From: Paenibacillus piscarius
GTDB taxonomy: Bacteria; Bacillota; Bacilli; Paenibacillales; Paenibacillaceae
Assembly (NCBI RefSeq): GCF_022234545.1
Contig: NZ_JAIEUI010000006.1
Span: forward strand, 186,001-250,000
Direction of reading: 5' to 3'
DNA: 64,000 nucleotides
The notes beneath the pieces were generated by a model, which ran no database searches, was not told where the DNA came from, and saw nothing but the letters and a program-made list of their open reading frames with translations. Position 1 is the stretch's first letter. Each line of letters opens with the position of its first letter. Both the position numbers and the translations under genes were made by a program. Positions 9,947 to 22,100 of this stretch are shown in pieces.

Positions 9947-12900
9947 TATTTGATATACTGTATTCCGGTTTTCGGATTGTTCAGACGCTGGCATAGATGC
10001 TTGTAGGCTTGGAAGCAGAACCTCCTGTGCCGAAATACCGCTGAGCTTCAAGGTAAGCTCCTTCATTTCCACCAGAACCCGCTGCCGGGGATCAACAATG
10101 TTGAGGTCGTATACCGTCAGCCCGTCACTTCCCGTCCGCCACCGGGTAAGCACTGTGATCTCCCTGGGGAGCGGAGCAAATACAGTACATCTCCGCAGCC
10201 TGCGGTACTCGATCTGCTCAGCACCTGCGGTCAGCCGGACCAGGCAGGCCAGCAGCTCTTCCACGGCCTGATAATGAAACAGCGCCTGATGCTGTGCAGG
10301 GCTCGCAGTTACCTTCAAGCCAACGCGGAGCATTGCCTCATCCGTCCCTGTCCGCAATTCGTGAACCGCCCCGATATGCAGATAGGCATCGGAGGCGTCT
10401 GTCTCAGGCAGCTCCATGGCGGCAGACCATTTAGGACTATCGAGTAGCATAGCAGCTCCAGAATGAGGCATATCAGCCGCTGTGACCTTCCCCTGGGCAC
10501 AAATGACATAATCACCATGCCCATTATCACAACCAGTCTCACATTCGATATGGTCCCCGGCCTCGTACAGGGAGGTCACGAGGCGGTCTGCCGATTCCAG
10601 CAGCGGCGCGCTTCCCCAGACCATATCTTCAATTACATGGCAAGGGGATTCAAGCGATAGCTCAGCGGTGAAGCGCAGCAGTTCAATTAAAGCAGGCTGT
10701 GACAATCCGCCCCCGCTGTCAGAGCCTTGCACGTCCGTCTCATACTGCTGCTTGCTGAAGCTGGACACATTGCGGTCCACCAGAGGATGCAGCTTCTGTC
10801 CTCCAGCACCCTTGGCGGGAGCCGGAGCATCGGTGCGCGGAATCCAATAACGTTCTCTCTCAAAAGCATAGGTTGGCAGCGGCATGATCCGTACCTGTCC
10901 TCCCGGATGCAGCTTCGCCCAATCCACTTCGGAGCCCTGCACCCATGCAGCCGCCACCTGCGGAGCATTAACCTCTGTGGTGACAGAGCCCTTCCTCCGT
11001 TTGGATACTGTCCCGGAGTAGATGCCGTCCAGTTCACCTGACAGATAGCTCTCCAGTCTAGCCTGGAGTTCAGTTATGGTGCGGCAGGTAAAGGCCAGGC
11101 GGCAGTGCATCTCCTCCCGTCCGGTCTGTAACGTATATGCGGCATCCGCAAGAGCGGTCTCCGGATTCCGGTCGAGGAACGCAAGCAGCTTGACAGCCAT
11201 CTGCTTCAGGGAGTAAGGGGTCTTGGCAGACAGCACAATCACCTGGGTACCGCTGCTGCGCCCGTTGCCGGAAGTGCTTGCCCCCGCTTCCCCGCTGTAT
11301 TCCTCCAGGAGTACATAGGCGTTGGTTCCGCCAGCGCCAAAGGAGCTGACTCCGGCCCGTCTTGCCGCTGAACCGTCCGTGCCAGTTGCTGCCCATGGGG
11401 CAAGCTCCCGCTGTACATGGAAATAAGAAGATTCAAAATCTATATTGGCGTTGGTTACCTCCGCATGAATAGAAGGGGCCAGTTGCTTATACTTCATCTG
11501 CAGCAGCACCTTCGTGACCGAAGCGATCCCTGCCGCCGCTTCCAGGTGGCCGATATTCGATTTGACCGAACCGATGGCACAGGACTGCTTGGGCGGATCC
11601 GACTCACTGAATACCTGATTGAGCGCTTGAACCTCGACCGGATCTCCCAGCTTGGTGCCTGTACCATGCGCTTCGGCATAGGAGATGCTTCGGGCATCCA
11701 CTCCCGCCTGCTGCAATGCTTTTGAGATCAGGCGGGCTTGGGCATTCGGATTGGGAACGGTATATCCGCTGACCCTGCCGCCATGGTTCATGCCGGTCGC
11801 CTTAATGACCCCGTAGATATGATCCCGGTCTTTAACCGCTTCAGACAGCGGCTTGAGAATTATTGCTCCGGCGCCTTCGCCGGGGACAAAGCCGTCAGCA
11901 TCATCGCCGAAGCTGTGGCATTTGCCCGTAGGAGACAGCATCTTGGTCTGGCACATCAGCACATATTTATAAGGATGAAGATACAGGTTCACTCCGCCCG
12001 CAACGGCGAGGCGGCATTCCCGTTTCTTCAGGCTCTCGCACGCTGCGTGAATGGCCGCAAGCGATGACGAGCAGGCCGTATCGATGGCCAGACTGGGACC
12101 GCTGAAGTTGAACATATAGGATATCCGGTTGGCAATGGACCACGGCGAGACGTTAGGCATCGCGGCAAGATTACCCCTTTCCCATTCCTCCGGGCCCCAT
12201 AGCTGATAGGTGTAGGTAGTCGCACCGGCAAAAACACCGACATCTGCGCCTTCCTCCTCCGCGCGCTGAAGTTTCTGTCTGGTGTATCCCGCATCCTCCA
12301 GGGCCGACCATACGGTCTCGGCAAAAATCCGTTCCTGCGGGTCCATGATGACCGCCTCCCGCGGCGCAATATTGAAAAATGCCGGATCGAACTTGTCCAC
12401 ATCGTCCAGGAAGCCGCCCCACTTGCTGTACATTTTGCCTTCCTGTACGTTCGCGAAGCTTCCGCCCATATATTTCTTGTAGTCCCAGCGATCCGCCGGA
12501 ATCTCGGTAATGCAGTCTTTACCGGCCGCAAGATTGTCCCAGAATTCATAAATATCCCCCGCCAGAGGATAGCGTCCGCTAAGGCCGATAATGGCAATCT
12601 CTTCCCCTGTCCCGGGTGTCTCACCTTCTGCATCTACGGAGCAGTTTTGCTCTGCGAAAGAGATTAGTGTTCTCCATACCGGAGCCTCTGTCTCCGTCTG
12701 GACCTCCGCCTCCTCGTGCATCGGCAGAAACGGGGCATTTTCTGGGGAATCCGTACTGAACAGCTTGCCCAGCTGTATGGCGTATTGGCTGGCCATATAG
12801 GCCGCGAGGTTCTCCAGAGTCTGGTATTCAAACAGCAGAGTCTTGGAGACCCCGCCAAGATCCTTTTCCAGCCTGGCGTTGAAATAGCCAACCGTAACCG

Positions 12901-15900
12901 ATTCAATACCGTATTCCTCAAATTCGGCTGAGGTGTCGATCTCTTCCGGCGCAAGCTTCAGCAGTTCACCGAACAGCTCCTTCAAATATTGAAGCGTCTG
13001 TTCCTGCAGCCTTTCGTCTGATCCCCCGGTTAATTGGGCAGCTTCAATACCGGACCGGGCGGCCTCACCTTCCGGCGTGCTGGTGAGATTAACTTGTTCC
13101 AGCATCCGGCTTACCCGCTCAGGCTGGCCGTAACCGACGATCAGCGGGTTAAGATTGCCCTGTCCGAGCACGAGTTCAAAGGCAGCGATTCCCTGCTCTG
13201 CCGGAAGCGGCATCAGGCCCGTCTGCATCTCCAGCATTCTGCGCTGCTCCGCATCCAGCTGCATCCCGTCCGCTTCCCACAGCGGCCAGGCTACAGAGAA
13301 GGTGCGTCCGGAGCGCTCACCTGCCGAGACCAGCCGGTCGCGGTATACTGCGAATTCATTCAGGAAGCTGTTCGCATAGGCGTAATCCGCCTGGCCGGGA
13401 TTCCCAGTCTCTCCTGTGATGGAGGAGAACAGCAGGATGAAATCGAGCTTCTCCCCTTGCGCGGCCTGATCGAGATTCAAGGTGCTGATGACTTTGGAGC
13501 GGATTACCGCATCAACTTCCGCGCGGTCTTTGTTCCGTATAAAAGCGTCGCGGTGTATTCCCGCGCAGTGCAGGATGCCGTCCACCCTGCCGTATTTCTG
13601 ATTCACATAGCGGAGTAGCTCCTGCGCCCCCTGCCCGTCTGCGGCATCCGAGACAAGATATTCAGCCGATCCGCCATAAGCCTGGATGGCGGCAAGCTGC
13701 GCCGCCTTCTGCCCGTCCAGCGGAGAACGGCCGGTCAGAATGAGCCGGGCCTGGGCTGTCTCCGCCAGGTAAGCGGCGAACACGCGTCCCAGCCCGCCAA
13801 GGCCTCCGGTGATGATGTAGACCCCATGCGTTCTGATCCGGACTGCCGGACTGCCGGTCTGTGCTTCCGTTCCGGCTTGAACGAGCCGTTTAACGAGCCG
13901 GCCGGCATGGCTGAACTTCACCTCCTGCTCCCCGGGCTGGCGCAGCAGCTCCTGTTCAAGCAACGAGGGCATTGCCTCTGCAGGCAAGGCCGCTGCCAGG
14001 GAGACAGTCTTGAAGCAGCAGCCTGGATGCTCCAGCCGGAGCGTCTTGAAGAAACCGCCCAGCGCAGCATCCAGCAGACTGCCTGCATCCCCCGTGTCCC
14101 TGAAGGCGTACAGCAGCTGAAGATCAGCCGCTGCCTTGCTCTCCATCAGCGCCTGACACAGGAACAGCAGCGGGTATAAGCTGTGATCCAGCTTCTCCTG
14201 CGGATTCATGGCAGCACCGGCTGCCACATACAGGATCTGCTTCAGGCTTACACGCCGCTCCTGTAACGACTTCACCAGCATCTGAATGTGCTGCTTGTCA
14301 TCCGGACACAGGCTGTAATGATTGTCGCCAAGCTGGGCATACCCGTCCGCAGCGGTGACGAAGATCCGTCTGGCTCCGGCAGCGAAGCTGCGCTTGAAGT
14401 GCGGCAGCATCAGCAGGTCGTCCAGGAAGAGCACCACATCCCCCGTCAGGCTTCCTTCCGGCTCCGGCAGGGTTGGAGTCCATGAAGCCGTGTAATATAG
14501 CGGAACCCCCTGCTTCACCGGCTGCAGCGGAGCCAGCTGGACGCCTTGCATCGCCCAGATTGCTTCCCCATCCGCAGCGAATACAGCCAGCGTATATTCG
14601 TTCTTGCCCGTACGGCCGGCACGAACGGTGAATTGCTGCAGCGGCTGATGCCGGAATGACATCTGCCGGATAGAATGCAGCACCGCCGGAACCTGCGGCT
14701 GCTCCAGCGCGGCCAGAGCCAGCAGTGTATGGCAGGCTGCATTCACGGCAGCCGCCGAGAGGGAATCTGCAGGCTCCGCTTCTCCCAGATCCACGAAGGC
14801 CAGCAATGCGGCTGGTTCTTGCCGCAAGCCCTTGACAGGCTTCAGTCCGTTCTCTATTCCATAGAGCAGGCGGAGTGTCTGACGGGCCTGCTTAAGAATC
14901 GGTTCTCCGTGTCCTGCCGCCGGAATATCCTTCACCGTATAGACTTCCGTCCCGGTCCGCTCAGCCTGCTCTGCTATCGTGCATTGAAAGAGAACCTGTT
15001 CCCCGCTGCGGACCTCGCCTGCTGCTGCGGCCTTGCCCGGGAAGACATACATATCCAGGGCCGGGGCAAGCTGCTGCATTGTGCTCAGACCTGCCCACTC
15101 CATATTCTCCAGCATTAGCCCTTCTTGCTGGTAGCCTGCCCGTTCCAGCGCTTCCCGCGCATAGGCGAGCAGACCGAACCCGTTCATATATGCCTGTCCC
15201 TGCCAGTTGCAGGGCTCATAGCTGTTACCGATCAGCGCAGTCCGCGAAGCGAAACGGTATCCGCCAACAGTGGACAGATTATGCTCTACCAGCCCGCCTA
15301 TATTCAGATTGGCCGTATCCGGTAACATCGGCGTCCGGATCTCCCGCCGCTTCACCTCCTGAACCCAATAGCGGTTCCGCGCGAAGGGATAGGTCGGAAG
15401 CGAAACTCTATGGCCGCTGCCCGTTTCGTACAGCCTGTGCCAATCCACCTCGACACCCAGGGACCACAGCCGGGCGATCGTTGCTGTATTCCTGCTATCC
15501 AGCAGCAGATCCATATAGGAGCTTCCCGTCTGATCCGCATGGAACAGTCCGTGATAATCCTTGAAGCTCTTGATGTTCCCCCGGAAGACCTTGCCGTCCG
15601 GCAGAATGCCCTGATTGAATCCATCCAGCAGCGCCTGCAGCTCGGAGACCGAACCGGCAATGACTGCCACCCGCTCCGCGAAGGCCTCCCGTCCTACCTG
15701 CAGCGTGTAGGCAATATCCCGGAGATTAACAGCTCCGGCTTCAGGCCGCTTCAGATCATGCGCCAGCTTCAGCGCGTAAGCCTTGAGCCGGTCCTCTGCC
15801 CTTGCCGACAGGATGATGATCTGCGGCTCGCCGCTGTCTTCACTGTCCGGCATGCTCTCAGACTGTGCCGGGATATATTCCTCCAGAATAATATGTGCAT

Positions 15901-18900
15901 TGGCTCCGCCTGCCCCGAAGGAGCTAACCCCCGCCCGGCGCGGATATTCCTTCGTAGCCCCGTTTACCTCCACCGTCACGCGTTCCCAAGGGCCGGCCTG
16001 CCGCTGCACATAAAAGGGCGTATCCTCAAAGCGGATGTGCCCATTCAGCTCCTCGGAGTGAAGCGAAGGCACAAGCATCTTGTATTTGAGCTGCAGCAGC
16101 ACCTTGGCTATCGCTGCAACGCCTGCGGCCGACTCACAGTGCCCGATGTTGGACTTCACTGAGCCGATGGCGCAGAACTGCTTGTCCCCTGTTCCCTCCT
16201 TGAAGGCCTTGGCCAGGCCGCTTACTTCAATCGGATCACCGAGTGAAGTCCCAGTGCCGTGGGCTTCAATATAATTGATGGTGCGCGGGTGAATTCCTGC
16301 CGTGAGCAGCGCCTCCTGGATTACCGCAGCCTGCATGGACGGATTCGGCACCGTGTAGCCAGTGGTTTTGCCGCCATGGTTAATTGAGCTCCCCTTAATT
16401 ACGGCATAGATATGATCGCCATCCTTAACGGCCTGATCCAGCGTCTTCAGCAGCAGAGCACCGACACCTTCCCCGGGAACATATCCGTCTCCGCCTTCGC
16501 CGAAGCTTCTGCACCGTCCGTCACTGGCCGCGAACTTCTGCTGGCTCAAGAATATGTATTTGTCAGGATGGATCGAGACATTTACACCTCCTGCAATCGC
16601 ACAGTCACTCTCGCCCCGGCGGATGCTGTCACAAGCCAGATGAACCGAAGTGAGTGACGAGGAGCACATCGTATCCAGGGCAATACTGGGCCCGTTAAGA
16701 TTGAGGTGGTAGGATACGCGGTTTGCAATCGACGCATAGACCGAGGATAAGGCGATTTTGCTGCCATCGATCTCGGCATCCAGCAGCTGATACTGGCCGT
16801 ACATCACCCCGGCAAACACTCCGACCTTCCGGCTGCCCAGCGTATCACGGGTATACCCGGCATCCTCTATTGCACTGTAGGCACATTCCAGGAACAGCCG
16901 CTCCTGCGGGTCCATAATCTCCGCTTCCCGGGGAGAGATATTGAAGAATAAGGCGTCGAACCGGTCCACATCGTCCAGGAAGCCGCCCCATTTACAGTAC
17001 ATTTTGCCAAGCTGGTTCTTATCGGTTGTGTACAAATCGTCAATGCTCCAGCGGTCTGCGGGTATCTCGGTAATACAGTCCTGCGCCTGGAGAAGATTGT
17101 TCCAGAATGACTCCAGATCCGGGGACATCGGGAATTTGCCGCTGACTCCGACGATCGCAATATCCGCGTTACCGCTGCGTTCCCGTTCTCCGGCTCCCCG
17201 CCCTGTTCCAGGGGTAGGCTGTATCCGCTTCGGTGAAGCAGGCATTCTGCCTGGGGGCTTAGGACTTAGGACAGGATGGTGCATCTTCGCTCCGGGAGCC
17301 TTAGGCTGATCCTGAGGTTCAATGCATCCGGCAAGGACTCTGCCATGCTGCCCGATGAGATATTCGCTTAACTCCCGCAGCGTCTGATATTCGAATAACA
17401 ACGTCTTGGAGAGTTCGCCGAAGCTTGCCTCCAATTCCTCGTTAATGCTCATGGCCATGATGGAATCAAAGCCGATCTTCTCGAAGGAGTCGTCGGGTCC
17501 GAGCACATGCGGCGGGATTTTGGTTACCTTGATGAATATATTATGCAAAAATTGGATTGTTCCTCGGCTAAGAGTCTCGGCATCTACAAGCAACGGCTCA
17601 GTTGCTTCAGCCATAACCGGCCGGGCAGCAATTGGCCTGTCCCCTTGAGCCGGATGATTCCAACTCTCCACGGTCTGCTCTATCCGTGAAGTATCGCCGT
17701 AGAGCACCATGGCGTTCGTTAGCCGCTGACGGCGGATCTGCTCGAAGGCCGTCAAGCCTTCAGCTGCAGGCAAGGCGGATATTCCCAGACTGCTGCGCAT
17801 GAAGTCCAGGCTGGCCCCGGTGGTCATCATTCCGCCCTCCTGCCAAAGCGGCCAGTTAACGGAGAGAATGGCTGTATCCCCTGCCGCTCTTTTCTCATTG
17901 GCGAAATGGTCCATGAAGCTGTTGGCATAGGCGTAATCGCTCTGGCCCAGATTGCCGGTCACGGCCGAGACCGAGGAGAACAGCAGCATCACATCCAGCG
18001 GTTCCTGTCCGAACGCTTCATACAGATTCACAGTTCCGAATACCTTGGCCGCCAGCACCTGCTCCAACTGTTTCCTTGTTTTATAGAGGATGAAGGAATC
18101 GCTGGTTATTCCGGCACAGTGCAGAATGCCGTGCACCGTGGGATACTCTGCCTTAACAGCCGTGTACAGCCGCTGCATATCCGCAGAATCGGCAACATCG
18201 GCCCGGATATATCGGACCTGGTTATCGTCCCGGCGCAGCCTCTCCAGCCTCAATTCCAGCTCGGGGTTCAGCGGCGATCTGCCGGTCAGAATCAGGCTGG
18301 CCGCACTGGTATCTGCCAGATGGCGGGCCAGCGTGTAGCCGAGCGCTCCCAGACCGCCCGTGATCAGGTAGACCGGCCGGGCTGATGCATTATATGCCGG
18401 GAGCGGTTCGGTATTCGCCGTATGCCGCAGCAGAGCCGGCACATACCGCCGGGAATTGCGGTAATGGACCGTGCGGTGACCGTCCTGCATAGAGCCCAGC
18501 TCCTGCAGGAGCTGTTCCAGCCACTGCGGGTCAGAGGCACCGCGCCCCTTGTCGGTGGATACCGTCTTGTATAACAGGCCGGGGTTCTCCAGCATAACGC
18601 TTTTGACGAAGCCGTCCAGCGCGGCATGCACTGCACTCTCCTCACCGGATTTGTATTGAAACAGGATATTGATCCTGGTGCGCGCTTTGAAGGACAACAG
18701 AGCCTTGGTCAGTGCGAACATCGAATAGATGCCGCCCGACATGGCCTCCTCAGTCTCAACGCTCTGTACATCCTCCCGGGACAGCAGATGAAGAATGCTG
18801 CCGGGGAACCTTCCCTGCTGCTTCAAGCTGGTTAACAGACGTGCATAATCCTCCTGATTGTTCAGAGGAAGCCGGACCGGTCCTGTCTCTGAGCCGTCTC

Positions 18901-19165
18901 CGGCGTTATCTGCGACAACAAAGGTAAGCGACGGGTACACGGAACTGCAGCGGCTGCGCAGCAGAGGTTCCAGGCCGGCATCGGCAGCCAGCACCAGCAG
19001 GGGTCCGGGATTATGATCCTGGATGTCTGTAAGCGGCTGCTCCGCCAGTGTTCTGGTGTAGGTCAGCAGCTCCTGCTTATCCGACCTTTTGAGCGCTGCG
19101 ATCTGCCGCAGGCCTTCCTCCTTAGTGATGGCTCCGCTGGCGATCCTTTCAATAATTGATCTCAT
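9944..19165 (-). CDS. PKS protein G: KR-ACP-KS10-LD-DH-like-KR-ACP-KS11-LD-DH-like
   Basis: Trans-AT PKS of 3073 aa. A docking helix pair occupies 1-40 (SGAITKEEGLRQI). KR to 480 (GGLGALG near 269, Tyr near 411) and ACP Ser568 complete module 9 from protein F. KS10 670-1090 (Cys834 in DTMCSSS), linker to 1265, DH-like 1287-1555, KR to 2000 (GGLGGLG 1785, Tyr near 1930), ACP Ser2089, KS11 2190-2620 (Cys2365), linker to 2775, DH-like 2790-3050. Both DH-like regions start with the usual linker (LVEHNLSTV, PLVDRNVSS) but have neither HxxxGxxxxP nor DxxxQ, so modules 10 and 11 should leave beta-hydroxyls. The second ACP has GIES, Glu in place of Asp before Ser. Both KRs keep Ser-Tyr-Asn and the B-type Asp. 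The start ATG abuts the protein F stop (TAAATG). The C-terminus stops just after the DH-like domain, without a docking helix. Confidence 0.95.
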   Translation of the reverse strand: MRSIIERIASGAITKEEGLRQIAALKRSDKQELLTYTRTLAEQPLTDIQDHNPGPLLVLAADAGLEPLLRSRCSSVYPSLTFVVADNAGDGSETGPVRLPLNNQEDYARLLTSLKQQGRFPGSILHLLSREDVQSVETEEAMSGGIYSMFALTKALLSFKARTRINILFQYKSGEESAVHAALDGFVKSVMLENPGLLYKTVSTDKGRGASDPQWLEQLLQELGSMQDGHRTVHYRNSRRYVPALLRHTANTEPLPAYNASARPVYLITGGLGALGYTLARHLADTSAASLILTGRSPLNPELELRLERLRRDDNQVRYIRADVADSADMQRLYTAVKAEYPTVHGILHCAGITSDSFILYKTRKQLEQVLAAKVFGTVNLYEAFGQEPLDVMLLFSSVSAVTGNLGQSDYAYANSFMDHFANEKRAAGDTAILSVNWPLWQEGGMMTTGASLDFMRSSLGISALPAAEGLTAFEQIRRQRLTNAMVLYGDTSRIEQTVESWNHPAQGDRPIAARPVMAEATEPLLVDAETLSRGTIQFLHNIFIKVTKIPPHVLGPDDSFEKIGFDSIMAMSINEELEASFGELSKTLLFEYQTLRELSEYLIGQHGRVLAGCIEPQDQPKAPGAKMHHPVLSPKPPGRMPASPKRIQPTPGTGRGAGERERSGNADIAIVGVSGKFPMSPDLESFWNNLLQAQDCITEIPADRWSIDDLYTTDKNQLGKMYCKWGGFLDDVDRFDALFFNISPREAEIMDPQERLFLECAYSAIEDAGYTRDTLGSRKVGVFAGVMYGQYQLLDAEIDGSKIALSSVYASIANRVSYHLNLNGPSIALDTMCSSSLTSVHLACDSIRRGESDCAIAGGVNVSIHPDKYIFLSQQKFAASDGRCRSFGEGGDGYVPGEGVGALLLKTLDQAVKDGDHIYAVIKGSSINHGGKTTGYTVPNPSMQAAVIQEALLTAGIHPRTINYIEAHGTGTSLGDPIEVSGLAKAFKEGTGDKQFCAIGSVKSNIGHCESAAGVAAIAKVLLQLKYKMLVPSLHSEELNGHIRFEDTPFYVQRQAGPWERVTVEVNGATKEYPRRAGVSSFGAGGANAHIILEEYIPAQSESMPDSEDSGEPQIIILSARAEDRLKAYALKLAHDLKRPEAGAVNLRDIAYTLQVGREAFAERVAVIAGSVSELQALLDGFNQGILPDGKVFRGNIKSFKDYHGLFHADQTGSSYMDLLLDSRNTATIARLWSLGVEVDWHRLYETGSGHRVSLPTYPFARNRYWVQEVKRREIRTPMLPDTANLNIGGLVEHNLSTVGGYRFASRTALIGNSYEPCNWQGQAYMNGFGLLAYAREALERAGYQQEGLMLENMEWAGLSTMQQLAPALDMYVFPGKAAAAGEVRSGEQVLFQCTIAEQAERTGTEVYTVKDIPAAGHGEPILKQARQTLRLLYGIENGLKPVKGLRQEPAALLAFVDLGEAEPADSLSAAAVNAACHTLLALAALEQPQVPAVLHSIRQMSFRHQPLQQFTVRAGRTGKNEYTLAVFAADGEAIWAMQGVQLAPLQPVKQGVPLYYTASWTPTLPEPEGSLTGDVVLFLDDLLMLPHFKRSFAAGARRIFVTAADGYAQLGDNHYSLCPDDKQHIQMLVKSLQERRVSLKQILYVAAGAAMNPQEKLDHSLYPLLFLCQALMESKAAADLQLLYAFRDTGDAGSLLDAALGGFFKTLRLEHPGCCFKTVSLAAALPAEAMPSLLEQELLRQPGEQEVKFSHAGRLVKRLVQAGTEAQTGSPAVRIRTHGVYIITGGLGGLGRVFAAYLAETAQARLILTGRSPLDGQKAAQLAAIQAYGGSAEYLVSDAADGQGAQELLRYVNQKYGRVDGILHCAGIHRDAFIRNKDRAEVDAVIRSKVISTLNLDQAAQGEKLDFILLFSSITGETGNPGQADYAYANSFLNEFAVYRDRLVSAGERSGRTFSVAWPLWEADGMQLDAEQRRMLEMQTGLMPLPAEQGIAAFELVLGQGNLNPLIVGYGQPERVSRMLEQVNLTSTPEGEAARSGIEAAQLTGGSDERLQEQTLQYLKELFGELLKLAPEEIDTSAEFEEYGIESVTVGYFNARLEKDLGGVSKTLLFEYQTLENLAAYMASQYAIQLGKLFSTDSPENAPFLPMHEEAEVQTETEAPVWRTLISFAEQNCSVDAEGETPGTGEEIAIIGLSGRYPLAGDIYEFWDNLAAGKDCITEIPADRWDYKKYMGGSFANVQEGKMYSKWGGFLDDVDKFDPAFFNIAPREAVIMDPQERIFAETVWSALEDAGYTRQKLQRAEEEGADVGVFAGATTYTYQLWGPEEWERGNLAAMPNVSPWSIANRISYMFNFSGPSLAIDTACSSSLAAIHAACESLKKRECRLAVAGGVNLYLHPYKYVLMCQTKMLSPTGKCHSFGDDADGFVPGEGAGAIILKPLSEAVKDRDHIYGVIKATGMNHGGRVSGYTVPNPNAQARLISKALQQAGVDARSISYAEAHGTGTKLGDPVEVQALNQVFSESDPPKQSCAIGSVKSNIGHLEAAAGIASVTKVLLQMKYKQLAPSIHAEVTNANIDFESSYFHVQRELAPWAATGTDGSAARRAGVSSFGAGGTNAYVLLEEYSGEAGASTSGNGRSSGTQVIVLSAKTPYSLKQMAVKLLAFLDRNPETALADAAYTLQTGREEMHCRLAFTCRTITELQARLESYLSGELDGIYSGTVSKRRKGSVTTEVNAPQVAAAWVQGSEVDWAKLHPGGQVRIMPLPTYAFERERYWIPRTDAPAPAKGAGGQKLHPLVDRNVSSFSKQQYETDVQGSDSGGGLSQPALIELLRFTAELSLESPCHVIEDMVWGSAPLLESADRLVTSLYEAGDHIECETGCDNGHGDYVICAQGKVTAADMPHSGAAMLLDSPKWSAAMELPETDASDAYLHIGAVHELRTGTDEAMLRVGLKVTASPAQHQALFHYQAVEELLACLVRLTAGAEQIEYRRLRRCTVFAPLPREITVLTRWRTGSDGLTVYDLNIVDPRQRVLVEMKELTLKLSGISAQEVLLPSLQASMPASEQSENRNTVYQI

Positions 19166-22100
19166 TTAGATTCCCCCCAGCATTCTCTCGACTTCGTCGA
19201 CTCCGGCTTCCCCGGCCAGCAGCCTGTCCAGCATCTGATCCAGCATTGCGATTCCCGCCGGAAGTACCGTCCCGCCAGCCTCTGCCTTGCTGTTCTTCCC
19301 CGCAGCGCTTAAATCTCTGCCGGCAAGACAAGCGAAATGTACCGCCGGGCGGCCCGAGCTGTCCAGCAGAAGCAGATTAAATTGCGCGCCCTGTTCCTGC
19401 CCGGTATTGTCAGCAGGCGTTACGAGACAATAGCTTACCGGCGATAACGCACCATAGACCTCTACAGCCTGCAGGCCAGCGGGAACGAAGGTTCCCTGCG
19501 GCCGCTGGCTGCTGAGCACCGCATACAATGCCGTCTGCATCGCGCCGTCGGCGAAGCCCGGATGCAGGATATACTCCTGAAGTGCCATCTGTGAGCCTGG
19601 AGGCAGAGAGAGTCTGGACAGAGTGCCATACTCCCCGGTATACACGGCTTCAATGGTCCGCAGGTTCGGGCCGTAGTTCATCCCATGCGCCGAGAACAGC
19701 CGGTAACAGTCTTCACCGGGAGTGGTCCGGCTGGAAGCCTGGAGGAGCTGTGAAATATCCACCGGCTCCATTTCCACTGAATCTGCTTCTGCTTCAGCTG
19801 GAATTTCTGCATAATTCACTGTGCAGGTGCAGTGCAGCGTTCTCTGGCCGTTCCCGTTCAGGGTGTAGATGCTGGCTTCAACCCCGTCTTCCCCGGCCAC
19901 CAGTCCGGTATAGGCTTCCTGAACCTCAGTCTCAGCCGGCAGTTCAAGGGTTCTGCGCCATTGCACACCGGTCAGCGACTGTACTCTCCAATCCCGGCTG
20001 GACAGCTGTCCAGCCCGCCAGGCCATTTCGAGGTAGACCACTCCCGGAAGGAGCATCCGCCCTTGAATCACATGGTCATGCAGGTAGGCATCCGCTGCGC
20101 TTAAGCTTTTCAAGTAGCATTGTTCCTCAAATACGGATTGATTGGAATCGAGCACCGCCGACAGAACTGCGGGCTTGATTGCGGAGAGCGCTGACGCGCG
20201 ATCTCCCGGGCTATACCAGTAACGGGTCCGGTCGAACGGATACGTAGGCAGAGAGATTCTTCCGGGTCTGCTTCCCGTATAGAGCAGCTGCCAATTGAAG
20301 TTCACCCCGCCGGTCCACAGCCGGCAGAGCTGGTCCAGCTTGCCTGATTGCACCAGTGACTGCAGGAAGGCTTCGCCCGCTGTGCTGTCTGAGAAGATAT
20401 CGCTGAACCCGCTGCCCGAACCGCTATGTCCCGTGTAAAGTTCAGGAATGCTGCGGGTGCCGCCCACGAACAGAGCCAGCTTCTCTTGTAACTCCGGCAT
20501 ACTGGAGACGATAACCGCCAGCCTCTCGTCCATGGCCTCCCGGCCGACCTGGAGGGTGTAGATCAGTTCACTCAGCCGGACCTCGCAGACGGACTTTCTG
20601 GCAGAGCCGGATATCGTGCATGCACTCTGAGCTTCCGCTACAGATTCCGCAGCACCGGCTCCATGTCTGGCCGCAACCGCATCCGGGCCGAGCTGCTCCA
20701 GCAGGTGGCCGGCAATATCTTCAATTGTAGCTCCGCCAGTCAGGAGGCCCATCGGCAGCCGGACCGGGTAAGCCTCATAGAGAGTGTTAACGGCGGTCAT
20801 CAGCTCTTCCTTGGATAACCCGTATTCCTCAATCGGCTCGCGGGCGCTGATATGTGCTGGCAGCGGCGCGGATTGCAGGAGACAGGCGGTTATATCCGCG
20901 ATTATATATTTCTTGAATGCAGCGCCGCCGGATTGTTCCAGTCCGCGTTCCTGACGGGCCGTATGCAGCACCAGATAATCAAGAATATGCCCCGCGTAGG
21001 CCATGAGCCGGTCTTTGCTTTTGGCGGATAGAATGAAGATGTGCGGTCCCGGCTTAAGGTCACAACGTTCTTGTGCTCCGAATTCCTCCAGAATGACATG
21101 CACGTTCGTTCCGCCAGCACCGAATGAACTTACTGCCGCAACCCTCGGGCATTCCTTGGATTCTCCCTCCTCCTGCATAACAGCTGGCTTCCACTCTTCC
21201 AGAAGGCGTTGTACATAGAAGGGAGTCTCTTCAAAAAGAATATTCGGATTCAGCACTTCAGAATGGAGGGAAGGCACGAGCTGCTTGTGCTTCATCTGCA
21301 GGAGCACTTTGATAATAGACACAACACCGGCTGCCGACTCCAGATGGCCGACATTGCTTTTGACCGAACCGATGGCGCAGTACTGGTTGTCTTGCGTCTG
21401 CATCCGGTAAGCCCGGGTTAGACCGCTGATCTCAATCGGATCGCCGAGCGCGGTTCCCGTGCCATGGGCCTCTATATAGCTGACCGCCCGTGGATGGATA
21501 CCTGATTTGTGCAGTGCCTCAGCGATAATCTCCGACTGGGCATTCGGATTAGGGACGGTGTAGCCATTCGTTTTGCCGCCATGGTTGATTGCAGTCGCGC
21601 GGATGACCCCGTAGATGTGGTCTCCATCCTCCAGCGCTCTGGCTAGCGGCTTCAGCAGCAGCGCACCCACGCCTTCACCGGGAACATACCCGTCCCCGCC
21701 GCTGCCGAAGGCCCGGCACTTGCCCTCACTTGAAGCGAACCGCTGATTGCAGAGAAACAGATATTTATCCGGGTGAATGGTAACGTTGACGCCCCCTGCA
21801 ACGGCAAGCTCGCTGTCTCCTCTGTGAATGCTCTCGCAGGCTAGATGCAGCGCAGTAAGGGACGAAGAACACATCGTATCCAAGGCAATGCTGGGACCCT
21901 TGAAATTGAAGAAGTAGGAGACCCGGTTGGCGATGGAGGCGTATGATGAGCTGAGCGCCATAGGATTCCCTTTGGCCGTCTCCTCGGCTCCAAACAATTG
22001 ATAATGGCCATACATAACGCCGACGAACACGCCGGTCCTGCTGTTCCACAGCGATTGACGGGTATAGCCGCCATCCTCGATTGCGCTGTGTGCGCTCTCC